The position numbers and the translations under genes are program-made. From Pseudomonadota bacterium (GTDB taxonomy: Bacteria > Pseudomonadota > Alphaproteobacteria > Sphingomonadales > Sphingomonadaceae), in the NCBI GenBank assembly GCA_023400405.1, contig JAEXFD010000002.1, forward strand, positions 177,758 to 241,757: a stretch of DNA of 64,000 nt. Direction: 5' to 3'. The notes beneath the pieces are model-generated. The model had not been told where the DNA came from and made no database searches. It saw only the letters and a list, made by a program, of their open reading frames with translations. How positions within the stretch are numbered: position 1 is the stretch's first letter; each line of letters opens with the position of its first letter. Positions 26,106-35,316 of the stretch are shown one piece after another.

Positions 26106-27676
26106 GCGGCGGCGCCCAGCCCCGGGGGAATTGGCACCTCGCCGCGCCGCACGACAAGCGCGCGCAGGGGCTGGTGGTGAGCGGCTTCGCCTCGCTGCCC
26201 ACCGGGCGCGCGCTGTTCCTCGAATTCGGCTGGAAGGGCGTCAAGAAGAAGGGCGGGGGCGAATGGCTTGCCGCGCTGCGGGCGGTCGCGCCGATCACCG
26301 ATGCCGACGGCCGCGAACCGCGGGCCGTGGCGCTGGGGCTGACCTGGCTGGGGCTCAAGAAGATGGGGCTGGCCGACAATGCCCTCGCCTCGTTCGACCG
26401 GCCGTTTCAGGAGGGCATGTTCCAGGAGGACCGGCTCCGCCGCCTGGGCGATCGGCGCGGTGAGGACTGGCTGGAGACGGTGATCCCGGGCGGCCCGGCC
26501 TGGAGCGGCAACACCCCGCTCGACGATGCCGCCGAGCCCGAGGCGGCCGCCGCCTTCGACGATCGCGCCGAGATCCGCGAGCAGCGGATCAAGACGCCGC
26601 TGACCGTCCACGCCCTGCTGCTGCTTTATTGCGAGCATGAGGAGGCGGCCGAGCAATGGTGCGCCGACGTCAGCGCCGCGCTGGCGCCGCACGAAGTGAC
26701 CGCGGTGCATCACCTGCCGCTCGACCTTCGGCTCGACAAGCAGGGCGTGGCGCGCGAGCATTTCGGCTTTGCCGACGGCATCTCGCAGCCGGTGCCGTTC
26801 GAGGATGGCGCGGTGGTCGATCGCGACGGCGCAGCCTGGCCGCGCGACGCCTGGAACGGCGTGCCGCTCGGCGAGATCCTGATGGGGCATGTCAACGGCC
26901 ATCACGAAGTCGCGCAGGGGCCGGTGGTCGAGGACGGGCCGGCGGGGCAGGCGGCGGGGCTTGCCCGTCATCCGCGCGGCGAGGGGTTCCTCGATCTCGG
27001 GCTCGACGGCAGCTACATGGTCGTGCGCGAATTGAAGCAGGATGTCGTCGCCTTCTGGGAATCGATGCGCGCCGCGGCGAAGGCGATCCGCGAGGCCGAT
27101 CCCGAAGGCTCGGCGCATGTCACGACGACCTGGCTCGCCGAGCGGGTGGTGGGGCGCGATACGCATGGCAATCTGCTCTGCCCGGCGGGCACGCTGCCGG
27201 TGGACGACAATGGCTTCGGCTTCTGGGACCGCGACCGGCACGGCGCGGGATGTCCGCTCGGCAGCCATGTCCGCCGCGCCAATCCGCGCGACGGGCTGGC
27301 GCCGACCGCCGCCGACAAGCCGACACTGCTGGCCGCCGCGAACAATCACCGCATTCTCCGGCGCGGGCGCAAATATGGCAAGACGATCAGCGTGCCGCCC
27401 AAGGAAGACGGTGTCGATCGCGGGCTGCTCTTCATCTGCCTCAACACCGACATCACCCGCCAGTTCGAGTTCGTCCAGCAGACCTGGATTCTCAACCCCA
27501 ATTTCCAGACGCTCTATGACGAGACCGATCCACTGATCGGGCCCAAGGGCATGATGACGATCCCCGAGGCGCCGCTGCGCCGCCGGATCGAAGTCGACAG
27601 TTTCGTCCAGATGGCGGGCGGGGAGTATTTCTTCCTGCCGAGCATTCCGGCGCTCGATTATCTGGTGCGGCTGTGA
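26087..27676 (+). CDS. DyP-type haem peroxidase
   Basis: 529 residues from GTG 26087, which has a perfect AAGGAGG seven bases upstream. The GXXDG motif is at residues 227-231 (GFADG, followed by ISQP). CPLGSHVRRANPRD supplies the proximal His region, RILRRGRKYG the Arg-rich distal part, and the C-terminal DyP block is FICLNTDITRQFEFVQQTWI. It uses H2O2 to oxidise dyes, phenols or lipids. The chain belongs to the long DyP group and has no signal peptide or Tat motif, so it is cytoplasmic or attached to the membrane partner. Its stop overlaps the P450 start as GTGA. The physiological substrate is unknown. Confidence 0.92.
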   Translation: MDHGPVSGGAQPRGNWHLAAPHDKRAQGLVVSGFASLPTGRALFLEFGWKGVKKKGGGEWLAALRAVAPITDADGREPRAVALGLTWLGLKKMGLADNALASFDRPFQEGMFQEDRLRRLGDRRGEDWLETVIPGGPAWSGNTPLDDAAEPEAAAAFDDRAEIREQRIKTPLTVHALLLLYCEHEEAAEQWCADVSAALAPHEVTAVHHLPLDLRLDKQGVAREHFGFADGISQPVPFEDGAVVDRDGAAWPRDAWNGVPLGEILMGHVNGHHEVAQGPVVEDGPAGQAAGLARHPRGEGFLDLGLDGSYMVVRELKQDVVAFWESMRAAAKAIREADPEGSAHVTTTWLAERVVGRDTHGNLLCPAGTLPVDDNGFGFWDRDRHGAGCPLGSHVRRANPRDGLAPTAADKPTLLAAANNHRILRRGRKYGKTISVPPKEDGVDRGLLFICLNTDITRQFEFVQQTWILNPNFQTLYDETDPLIGPKGMMTIPEAPLRRRIEVDSFVQMAGGEYFFLPSIPALDYLVRL

Positions 27677-28911
27677 GCGTGCTCGCGTCCAAGGCGGCGC
27701 TGCGGCCCGGCAAGAAGGGGCTGGCGCGGCTGATCGAGTGGGCGATGTTCGCCATGTTTCCCTATGCATTCGCCTTTCTGCGGCGGTGGAAGCCGGTGGC
27801 GAAGATCGGCGGCATGGTGCTGACCGCGCGCTACGACGACGTGCGCGAAGTGTTCGCGACCGACGCGGTGTTTGGCGTGCCGTACAAGGCCAAGCTCGAC
27901 GTGATCATGGGCGGCGAGCCCTTCTTCCTCGGCATGGGCGACACGCCGGAATACCGCGCCCAGACCGAGGCGATGCGCAAGGTGGTGCTGCCCGGCGACC
28001 TGGCGGGGCTGGGCGACAACGTAGAGGCGATGGCCGAGGCGATCGTCGCCGCCGCGCCGGGGCGGATCGAAGTCGTCGACGCGCTGGTGCGGCGTGTGAC
28101 CTTCGCGGTGCTCGGCGATTATTTCGGCGTGCCCGATCCGCCCGGCGGCGATTTGCGCGTCTGGGGCACGCGATTGTTCGAGTTCCAGTTCGCCGATGCC
28201 GGCAACGATCCCGAACTGCGCGCCGAAGTCGACGAGATCGCCCCCGCCCTGCGCGCGCATATCGATGCGGAGATCGCGCGGCGTCGCAAGGCGCCGGCCA
28301 AGGACGACGTGCTCGGCCGCTGCCTGGCGCTGCAGAAGAAGGGCGTGGCGGGATTCTCGGACGTCGAGATCCGCACCAATCTGATGGGCTTCATCGTCGG
28401 CGGGCCGCCCCAGCCGCCGATGGTGGTGCCGCAGGGGCTGGAGCAGTTGTTGCGCCGGGCGCAGGCGCTCGCCGGCGCGCAGGCGGCGGCGCGGGCAGGC
28501 GAGGACGAGCGGCTGCGCGGCTATCTGTGGGAAGCGATGCGCTTCGATCCGCTCGCGCCTGGACTGCCGCGCGTGGTGCTGGCCAATGACGCGGTGATCG
28601 CCCGCGGCACCGGTCATGCGACGCCGGTGCCGAAGGGCGCGACCGTGCTCGCCGCCTTCGCGTCGGCGATGATGGACCCGCGCCGCGTCGCCGATCCACT
28701 CCGCTTCGATCCCGCGCGGCCGGCGAGCGACTATCTCCATTTCGGCTATGGCCTGCACGAATGCTTCGGGCGCCACATCAACGCCGCGACGCTGCACCGG
28801 ATGCTCAAGCCGCTGCTCGTGCGCCCGAACCTGCGCCGTGCGCCGGGGCGGGCGGGACGGCTCAGCAAGAACGGAGCGTTCGCCGAAGCGTTGACGGTGG
28901 TGTTCGACTAG
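27673..28911 (+). CDS. Atypical cytochrome P450 lacking the acid-alcohol pair
   Basis: 412 residues from GTG 27673. The haem loop FGYGLHECFG (residues 357-366) matches FGxGxHxCxG with Cys364 as thiolate, and the ExxR pair is E287-A-M-R290. The I-helix should read AGxET or similar, but here it is FIVGGPPQPPM (240-250), with Pro246 and Gln247 where the conserved acid and Thr belong. The C-helix haem contact is also altered (GDTPEYRAQ, Tyr where His is usual). The N-terminus has a hydrophobic, amphipathic segment (LIEWAMFAMFPYAFAFL) that may touch the membrane. Peroxide- or peroxidase-driven chemistry fits this better than normal O2 activation, but that is inference. No redox partner gene is adjacent. 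Confidence 0.9.
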   Translation: MSVLASKAALRPGKKGLARLIEWAMFAMFPYAFAFLRRWKPVAKIGGMVLTARYDDVREVFATDAVFGVPYKAKLDVIMGGEPFFLGMGDTPEYRAQTEAMRKVVLPGDLAGLGDNVEAMAEAIVAAAPGRIEVVDALVRRVTFAVLGDYFGVPDPPGGDLRVWGTRLFEFQFADAGNDPELRAEVDEIAPALRAHIDAEIARRRKAPAKDDVLGRCLALQKKGVAGFSDVEIRTNLMGFIVGGPPQPPMVVPQGLEQLLRRAQALAGAQAAARAGEDERLRGYLWEAMRFDPLAPGLPRVVLANDAVIARGTGHATPVPKGATVLAAFASAMMDPRRVADPLRFDPARPASDYLHFGYGLHECFGRHINAATLHRMLKPLLVRPNLRRAPGRAGRLSKNGAFAEALTVVFD

Positions 28912-28918
28912 CGCCGGC

Positions 28919-29302
28919 CTATTCGACGAACGCGATCAGGTTGCCGCCGGGATCGCGCACGATGAAGGTCCGGGCGCCCCAGGGCTCGCTTCTCAGCCGC
29001 TGGTGCCAGGCGACGCCAGCCAAATCGAAGCTTTGAAACAGCGGCTCGATTCCCTTCACCGTCACCGTGGCGGAAAGCGCGTCCTCCTCCCGATCGCGGA
29101 AGTCCTCGGCGAACACCGCACCATCGCTGTGCCGCAGGTTCAGGCGCACACCGCCTCGGCGGACCTGGGCATAGAAGGGCGGATCGCCATGCTCGAAGGC
29201 GAGCGTGAAGCCGAGGCGATCGACATAATAGGCGCAGGCGGCGGCGAGGTCCGGCACGAAGAGCTGGGGCTCGGCGGCGATCAGTTCCGGTTCCTCTTGC
29301 AC
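28919..29302 (-). CDS. VOC-fold (glyoxalase/bleomycin resistance-like) protein
   Basis: 127 residues with the two beta-alpha-beta-beta-beta units of the vicinal oxygen chelate fold: LFVPDLAAACAYYVDRLGFT at the start and ARTFIVRDPGGNLIAFVE at the end. DPGGNLI is the usual closing motif with the Glu ligand in the last residues. The likely role is a small metal-dependent or binding protein. The substrate is unknown. It is convergent with the P450, seven bases away, and upstream of nothing in the same direction, so it stands alone or follows the aldo/keto reductase gene. Confidence 0.85.
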   Translation of the reverse strand: MQEEPELIAAEPQLFVPDLAAACAYYVDRLGFTLAFEHGDPPFYAQVRRGGVRLNLRHSDGAVFAEDFRDREEDALSATVTVKGIEPLFQSFDLAGVAWHQRLRSEPWGARTFIVRDPGGNLIAFVE

Positions 29303-29330
29303 GATCGTCCTCCTTCCGAGCCCGGGTCGC

Positions 29331-30362
29331 CTAGCGGCGCGGCGACGGCGCCCCGCGATAATTGCCCTGGCGTTCGAGCATCCAGCCCGGATATTCGGCG
29401 GGCAGTTTGCTCACCGCATCAAGCCGCGCAAGCTCCTCGGCGGTGAATTCGACATCCACCGCGCCGAGATTGTCGGCGAGCTGCTCGGGACGCTTGGCGC
29501 CGACGATCACGCTCGATACCGCCGGCTGGTGGAGCAGCCAGCCGAGCGCGAGCTGGGCGACCGAGCGGCCCTTAGCCTGGCCAAGTTCGCGCAGCACGTC
29601 GACCACGTCATAGCCGCGTTCCTTGTCCACCGGTGGGAAGTCGAAGCCGGCGCGGCGGCCCTCGCCCTCGCCCTCGCGCGTATATTTGCCCGTCAGGAAG
29701 CCGCCGGCGAGCGGGCTCCACACCATCAGGCCGACGCCTTCTGAACGGAGCATCGGGATCACTTCGCGCTCAAGATCGCGGCCGGCCAGCGTGTAATAGG
29801 CCTGGAGCGAGGCGATTGGCGCATAGTTGCGCGCCGCCGCGATGCCCACGGCCTTCATCACTTGCCACGCCGCCCAATTGGAGAGGCCGATATAGCGAAC
29901 CACGCCGCGGCGGACGAGGCTGTCGAGCGCGTAGAGCGTCTCGTCGATTGGCGTCGCTTCGTCGAAGCCGTGGATCTGATAGAGATCGATATGATCGGTG
30001 CCGAGCCGATCGAGGCTGTGACGAACCTGATCGTGGATGTGCCCGCGCGAGGCGCCCGCGCCGTTGGGGCCTTCGTGCATCCGGCCGAGCACCTTGGTCG
30101 CGATCACCACTTCCTCGCGCTCGATGCCCAAATTCTTGAGCGATTGTCCGAGGATGCGTTCGGACCGTCCCTCCGAATAGACATTGGCGGTATCGAAGAA
30201 ATTGATCCCCGCATCGAGCGCCGCCTTGACCAGCGCATCCGCCTCGTCCTGCTGCAGCTGGCCGATCCGCCCCCACATGCCGCCCTCGCCGCCGAAGGTC
30301 ATGGTACCGAGCGCGAGTTCGGAGACGATCAGGCCGGAATTGCCGAGCTTGTTGTAGCGCAT
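29331..30362 (-). CDS. Aldo/keto reductase
   Basis: 343 residues from ATG 30362, with CGAGG six bases upstream. It starts MRYNKLGNSGLIVSELALGT. The catalytic tetrad can be traced: Asp in FFDTANVYSEGRSE (with Tyr), Lys in VVIATKVLGR and His in DLYQIHGFD. The cofactor site is IGLSNWAAWQ and SVIVGAKRPEQLADNL near the C-terminus. Homologues reduce sugar or aldehyde carbonyls with NADPH. The gene is divergent from the TonB receptor and could be part of the same sugar system, but could equally be stress related. Confidence 0.92.
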   Translation of the reverse strand: MRYNKLGNSGLIVSELALGTMTFGGEGGMWGRIGQLQQDEADALVKAALDAGINFFDTANVYSEGRSERILGQSLKNLGIEREEVVIATKVLGRMHEGPNGAGASRGHIHDQVRHSLDRLGTDHIDLYQIHGFDEATPIDETLYALDSLVRRGVVRYIGLSNWAAWQVMKAVGIAAARNYAPIASLQAYYTLAGRDLEREVIPMLRSEGVGLMVWSPLAGGFLTGKYTREGEGEGRRAGFDFPPVDKERGYDVVDVLRELGQAKGRSVAQLALGWLLHQPAVSSVIVGAKRPEQLADNLGAVDVEFTAEELARLDAVSKLPAEYPGWMLERQGNYRGAPSPRR

Positions 30363-30670
30363 GGGAAACCTCGAGCGGGTGGGAGGAGCGCCGCAGATGT
30401 GGTCGGTCCAGGCGATCTGCAACGGGCCCGCCACCCGCCTTCACAAAAATTCCCGCCCTCATCGCCGACGAGTCGGGGTGCAGTTTACTCGGACAACTTG
30501 CACACACCGGAGCACGATCTGCTCTATGTGACTGATAAATAGAGTCTAAAATGCTTTTCAAATGTATGAGTTGACAGTCTATGTCATTGGAGCATAGCCC
30601 TATGGGACCGCTAACATCGCAGAAGCGAGTGGCAATCATGGCCCGTGAAGAGGCTATCGAGGAGGGGACG
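30363..30670. promoter_or_regulatory. Divergent region between the AKR and TonB receptor genes
   Basis: 308 bases without a credible gene. The half nearer the receptor is AT-rich. TTGACA at 30571-30576 is a good -35, and CATAGC about 17 bases later is a weak -10. A short symmetric element (GAGCACGATCTGCTC) is near 30510 but has no known counterpart. Confidence 0.35.
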
Positions 30671-33600
30671 ATGGACAGTCGAAATGCACTCGCTTTCCGT
30701 GGACGGCGCAGTGCGCTGATCGCCGCGGCGCTGCTCGCCGGAACGGCCTGGCCCGCACTGGCCCAGACCGCGCCTCCCAGTGGCGGGCAGGAACAGGCAG
30801 TGCCCGCGCAAGAGCAGGACATCGTCGTAACCGGCTATCGGGCGAGCCTCGAAAGTTCGACCAACGCCAAGAAGAACGCGACGGGCTTCACTGATTCGAT
30901 CTTTGCCGAGGACATCGGCAAGTTTCCGGACACCAACATCGCGGAGAGCTTCAACCGCATTCCCGGCGTGACGATCGCGCGCGAAGTGACCGGAGAGGGC
31001 CTCAACGTCACGATCCGCGGGCTCGGCACCAATTTCACGCGCGTGCTGCTCAACGGCGCGCCGGTGGCGGTCGCGTCGACCGGGCGGACCGATTCGCAGA
31101 ACACCAATCGCGAAGTCGATCTCGACATGTTCCCAACCGAGCTGTTCACGTCGCTGACGGTGAACAAGAGCGGCATCGCCGACATGGTGGAAGGCGGCGC
31201 GGCGGGCACGGTGAACATGCGCAGCGCGCGGCCGTTCGATCGCGCCGGAACGCATGTGACCTATGGGGCTCAGCTCACCAAGAATACCAATGTCGACAAA
31301 TGGGGTTATCGCGGCTCGCTGCTCGGCTCGACCACGATGGGCGATTTCGGCGTGCTGCTCGGCGTGGCCGGCGTGCACAACCAGGTGCGCACTACGGGGT
31401 TCGAGACGATCGGCTGGACCAATCCGAACCTCAGTGCAGCACAATGCGGCGCGGCCAGCGGCTGCAACCCGACCGGCGGCGGCAATTGGACGATTCCCGC
31501 GACGGTGCCCGCCAATGCCGGCAACGGCCTCGTCCCCGGCACCACGATCGACCAAGCCTTCCTGCTCGCGCACAATCCGGGAGCGACGATCCAGCAGATC
31601 GACAACGGCATCATCCCGCGCCTCGGCCGGCCGATGGTCGAGCAGGGGACCAAGGACCGGATCAACGCGATCGCCAGCCTCGAATACAAGGGCGAGAATT
31701 TCCACGCCTATATCGACGGCATGTTCGGCTGGAAGGACAATCAGCTCGAGCGCTACGACATGAATTGGGTGGGAAGGAACGGTGCCGCGATCCCGCTCAA
31801 CACCAGCTATGATCGTACCGATTGCTCGGCCGGCTGCGTGGCCACCGGCGGCACCTACGCCAATGCCCAGTTCTTCCTCGAATATCGGCCTTTCATCGAG
31901 AAGACCAAGTTCTGGGGCGTCAATCCCGGCCTCGAATGGCAGTTCGCCAACGATCTGAAGCTCGATCTTCAGGGTAATTACACCTGGTCGAGCTTCCATC
32001 GCGAATCGCCGAGCGGGGTGCTGGTCACGCCGGCAAGCTCGGGCGTGACCGTGACATTCGCCACCAAGGGTGGCGACGTGCCGAGCATCGGCACCAACGT
32101 CGATCTCAACAATCCGGCCAATTTCGTCTGGGCCGGGGGCGGGCGCGTCAACATCCAGGACGAGCGCCGGACCACCGAAACCAAGGGCGTGCGCGGCAAC
32201 CTCACCTGGGGCGACAATCGGTTCAACGTCAAGGTCGGCGCCGCCTATGACGACACGTCGCGGCGGATCTCGGCCTTCGACAACAGCCAGGCCTGGCAAA
32301 ACGCAGTGTGCGGAAATCGGCCGAGCGTGAACCTGCCGGCGCCCAACACCCAGCCAAGCTGTGCGGGGCTCAACCAGCCCGGCGCCGCCCCGGCGGGCTA
32401 TCCGAGCTATCCGGCCTATGGCACCGGCTATACGGCAGGCCAGACCGGGCCGGTGACCTATGCGGGATCGCTGGTCCCGGTCGGCGCCGCTTCGCAATAT
32501 CTTCGCCCGAGCCCCGCGGGCTTCGTCACGGTCGATTGGAACGCCTTCAAGGGCGCTTCCAACTACGATGCCTTCCACGATGCCGCGCCCGAGGCGGGAT
32601 CGGCGAACACCGGCGCCAGCGGCGGCTATGTCCGTGAGAAGGTGCTCGGGGCCTATGCCGAAGTGAATGGCGACGCCGATCTCGCCGGCGGCCACCTCCA
32701 ATACAATGCCGGCATCCGCTATGTCCGGACGGATCAGCGGATCGGCGGACGGGTCTCGCTCAGCGATCCGCGCAATTCGCAGGACCCGGACGGCGCCGGG
32801 CCGCTTCCCGCGGCATGCCCGGGCACCGGCAATCCCCGCGACGGCAGTTGCTATCCCAACCTCGTCAATTTCGTCTACACCGACAGCAAGTACGACAACT
32901 GGCTGCCCTCGGCGAGCGCCGCCTTCCACGTCTCCGACAGCGCAGTGGTGCGCGCTGCCGCCTCGCGGACGATGACTCGGCCCAATCCCAATACGATGCT
33001 GCCCGGGCTGAACTTCTCCAGCCCCTCCGCTGATACCGGTTCGGTCGGCAATCCTTCGCTGACGCCCTATCTGTCGACCAATCTCGATCTGGGCTTCGAA
33101 TATTATACCGGCCGCGAAGGCTATGTCGGCTTCACGGCCTTCCGTAAGGCCGTGACCGGCTTCACGACGAACGGCACGAGTACGGTGCTCTTCTCGGCGC
33201 TCGCCGCCTATGGCGTCACCTTCGACACGCTGACGCCGACCCAGCAGGCGGCGATCAATTCGCGTGGCGGCCCGGGCAGTGCCACCGTCGTGCTCCAGCA
33301 GCAGGTCAATGCCAGCGGCACGCTCAAGGTCAACGGCCTCGAGGTGAACTGGGTGCAGCCGCTCGATTTCCTGCTCGGCCGGATGGGGCTCAACGGCTTC
33401 GGCTTCAATGCGAACCTGACGCTGATCGATCAGACCGGATCGGGCGCAGCTCCGGCGGTGGCGGTCGGGGTCTCGCCGGTGACCTACAACATCACCGGCT
33501 ATTACGAGCATGGCGGGCTGAGCGTGCGGCTCTCGACCACCTTCCAGCGTGGCACCACCCAGTCCGATTCGAACCAGAGCAGCATCCCGGCGGCGCGGCT

Positions 33601-33808
33601 CTATTCGGACGACTATCAACAGTTCGATCTGTCTGCGAGCGTGGACTTCGCCGAGCTGCTCGACGTCAAATGGGCACCGCAGCTTACCATGGACGTGATC
33701 AATCTCACCAAGGAGCGCCAGCGCAGCTATTTCCAGTTCGAGAATGCCGCTTTCACGCTCTACGACCCAGGCCGACAGGTCATGATCGGGCTGCGCGGCC
33801 GCTTTTGA
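30671..33808 (+). CDS. TonB-dependent receptor (TIGR01782-type, sugar-related)
   Basis: 1045 residues from ATG 30671, with GGAGGGG at seven bases upstream. The frame extends further upstream but lacks a signal sequence there. After the signal peptide (ALIAAALLAGTAWPALAQ), a TonB box is probable in QDIVVTGYRASLE. The plug follows (AEDIGKFPDTNIAESFNRIP, TIRGLGTNFTRVLLNG) with a DMFPTELF block, then a 22-strand-type barrel ending in Phe (LRGRF). This subgroup, common in Caulobacter and Xanthomonas relatives, takes up plant oligosaccharides. A strong terminator follows. The adjacent fructokinase suggests sucrose or fructose-containing substrate, which is an inference. Confidence 0.94.
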   Translation: MDSRNALAFRGRRSALIAAALLAGTAWPALAQTAPPSGGQEQAVPAQEQDIVVTGYRASLESSTNAKKNATGFTDSIFAEDIGKFPDTNIAESFNRIPGVTIAREVTGEGLNVTIRGLGTNFTRVLLNGAPVAVASTGRTDSQNTNREVDLDMFPTELFTSLTVNKSGIADMVEGGAAGTVNMRSARPFDRAGTHVTYGAQLTKNTNVDKWGYRGSLLGSTTMGDFGVLLGVAGVHNQVRTTGFETIGWTNPNLSAAQCGAASGCNPTGGGNWTIPATVPANAGNGLVPGTTIDQAFLLAHNPGATIQQIDNGIIPRLGRPMVEQGTKDRINAIASLEYKGENFHAYIDGMFGWKDNQLERYDMNWVGRNGAAIPLNTSYDRTDCSAGCVATGGTYANAQFFLEYRPFIEKTKFWGVNPGLEWQFANDLKLDLQGNYTWSSFHRESPSGVLVTPASSGVTVTFATKGGDVPSIGTNVDLNNPANFVWAGGGRVNIQDERRTTETKGVRGNLTWGDNRFNVKVGAAYDDTSRRISAFDNSQAWQNAVCGNRPSVNLPAPNTQPSCAGLNQPGAAPAGYPSYPAYGTGYTAGQTGPVTYAGSLVPVGAASQYLRPSPAGFVTVDWNAFKGASNYDAFHDAAPEAGSANTGASGGYVREKVLGAYAEVNGDADLAGGHLQYNAGIRYVRTDQRIGGRVSLSDPRNSQDPDGAGPLPAACPGTGNPRDGSCYPNLVNFVYTDSKYDNWLPSASAAFHVSDSAVVRAAASRTMTRPNPNTMLPGLNFSSPSADTGSVGNPSLTPYLSTNLDLGFEYYTGREGYVGFTAFRKAVTGFTTNGTSTVLFSALAAYGVTFDTLTPTQQAAINSRGGPGSATVVLQQQVNASGTLKVNGLEVNWVQPLDFLLGRMGLNGFGFNANLTLIDQTGSGAAPAVAVGVSPVTYNITGYYEHGGLSVRLSTTFQRGTTQSDSNQSSIPAARLYSDDYQQFDLSASVDFAELLDVKWAPQLTMDVINLTKERQRSYFQFENAAFTLYDPGRQVMIGLRGRF

Positions 33809-33832
33809 GCCTTTAATCCCCGTGACCAACCT

Positions 33833-33858
33833 GGCCGCCTCCGGGCGGCCTCTTTTTT
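33833..33858 (+). terminator. Intrinsic terminator after the TonB receptor
   Basis: GGCCGCC (33833-33839), a 4-base loop and GGCGGCC (33844-33850) are followed by TCTTTTTT. It is 25 bases after the receptor stop and 30 before the ROK kinase, which therefore probably has its own promoter or depends on read-through. Confidence 0.88.
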
Positions 33859-33887
33859 ACGCCGCCAAACCGGGCTAGCGCGCGGGC

Positions 33888-34775
33888 ATGGCAACTTCTC
33901 CGCTGATCGCCGGCCTGGAGCTGGGTGGTACCAAATGTGTCGCGCTGCTCGCTTCCGGGCCCCAAGACGTCCGTGACCGGGTGACGATCCCGACCACGGC
34001 GCCGGAGGAGACGGTGGCGGCGATCGAAGCGGTGCTCGATCGCTGGACCTTCGACGCGATCGGCATTGCCAGCTTCGGGCCGCTCTCTCTCGATCCTCGC
34101 GCCGCCGATTTCGGATCGATCACCGCCACGACCAAGCCGGGGTGGACTGGCACCGACCTGCTGCGCAGGCTCGAGCGGCGCTATGGCAAGCCCGCGCGCA
34201 TCCAGACCGACGTCAATGGCGCCGCGCTGGCCGAGGGGCGCTGGGGGGCGGCGCAGGGAATGCGCGGTCATGCCTATATCACGATCGGAACCGGCGTCGG
34301 CGTCGGGCTCGTCTCGGGCGGCGTGCCGGTGATGGGCTGGGCGCATGGCGAGGCGGGGCATATGCGCGTGCCGCGGGCACCTGGGGACGGCTATGCCGGC
34401 TGGTGTCGCTTCCATGGCGATTGCATCGAGGGGCTGATCTCGGGGCCGGCGCTCGCCGAACGCTTCGGCCGACCGGGCAGCGAGATCGCCGACGAGGCGC
34501 CGGAATGGGACTTCTTCGTTCATGACCTGGCGGGCTTGCTTCACAATCTGGTGGTGACGCTGGCGCCCGAGCGGATCGCGATCGGCGGCGGCGTGATCGC
34601 GACACGCGATTCGCTTTTCCCCCAACTCCGCGCACGCCTTGCCGAGAGCCTGGGAGGCTATGGCGCCTTCGATACCTATGCGCGCGAACTCGACGTCCGG
34701 CTCGGGCCACCGGGGCTCGGGACCATGACGGGGCCGCTGGGAGCGATTGCGGTGGGGCTGGGAAGCGCCAGTTAA
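33888..34775 (+). CDS. ROK-family fructokinase-like sugar kinase
   Basis: 295 residues. GLELGGTKCVALLAS is the ATP phosphate loop, GIASFGPLSLD a substrate loop, and TDVNGAALAEG holds the catalytic Asp. The zinc-site motif of the family is present with HMRVPR, then GWCRFHGDCIEGL (His, Cys, His, Cys). Fructokinases of this ROK branch phosphorylate fructose, sometimes mannose or glucose, at C6. The gene overlaps the opposing secreted-protein gene by four bases at its end. Its product would feed imported sugar into glycolysis. Confidence 0.9.
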   Translation: MATSPLIAGLELGGTKCVALLASGPQDVRDRVTIPTTAPEETVAAIEAVLDRWTFDAIGIASFGPLSLDPRAADFGSITATTKPGWTGTDLLRRLERRYGKPARIQTDVNGAALAEGRWGAAQGMRGHAYITIGTGVGVGLVSGGVPVMGWAHGEAGHMRVPRAPGDGYAGWCRFHGDCIEGLISGPALAERFGRPGSEIADEAPEWDFFVHDLAGLLHNLVVTLAPERIAIGGGVIATRDSLFPQLRARLAESLGGYGAFDTYARELDVRLGPPGLGTMTGPLGAIAVGLGSAS

Positions 34776-35314
34776 GAGGGCTGCGGGAAGGGAAGCCAGC
34801 AGGGTTTTAGGTCCGCCTCGGTCCGGGTCCACCAAGCGCGGAACGGGCCGCTATACTCGCTGATCGAGATTCGCTGCTGCCAGGGGAGGGCGCCAGCCGG
34901 CCCCGCTGCGCGAGGCCACCCCTCGACCGTCAAGAGGGATGCGTCGGCAACAACCACGGCCTTCGCTGCATCGGGATCGGCGAAACTGGGCAGCGGGATC
35001 ACCGAAAGGGCCTGAAGCGCCTCGGCTAGCTGGGGGCAGGACTGCCCATCGAACTTGTCTCGCGTTTTGGTTTTCGTCGCTGCGCATGAGCTGGCGCTCG
35101 GGTGCTTTCCGCACCAGTTGCTCTCTTCTCGGGCCCTCTCGGCGATCCAGCGGCCCCCGCCAAGCGTCGTGAACGTTACGGTTTGGTCGATCCATACCCC
35201 GAGGCCGCCGCCGCGTTCGGTGACGCGATAGACCTCGGCCGTTGCGTTTTGCCGTGCTTCCGCGGGCATGCCCAAGAGAAGGAGTGCCGCGCTGAGCGCA
35301 AGAGGATGGGGCAT
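34772..35314 (-). CDS. Secreted protein of unknown function
   Basis: 180 residues with a signal peptide (LALSAALLLLGMPAEARQ). There are four Cys in the mature part (NWCGK, SSCAA, GQSCP, KPCWLP), which may pair as two disulfides. I do not recognise a domain; the sequence is mixed alpha/beta without repeats. It starts two bases downstream of the AlkA-type stop and so is probably co-transcribed with it. It converges on, and overlaps by four bases, the fructokinase gene. Confidence 0.65.
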   Translation of the reverse strand: MPHPLALSAALLLLGMPAEARQNATAEVYRVTERGGGLGVWIDQTVTFTTLGGGRWIAERAREESNWCGKHPSASSCAATKTKTRDKFDGQSCPQLAEALQALSVIPLPSFADPDAAKAVVVADASLLTVEGWPRAAGPAGALPWQQRISISEYSGPFRAWWTRTEADLKPCWLPFPQPS

Positions 35315-35316
35315 GA

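Noticed and set aside
30611..33829. A 1072-codon open frame on the minus strand opposite the TonB receptor
   Set aside because: Shadow of the receptor gene. No signal peptide, domain or ribosome site.
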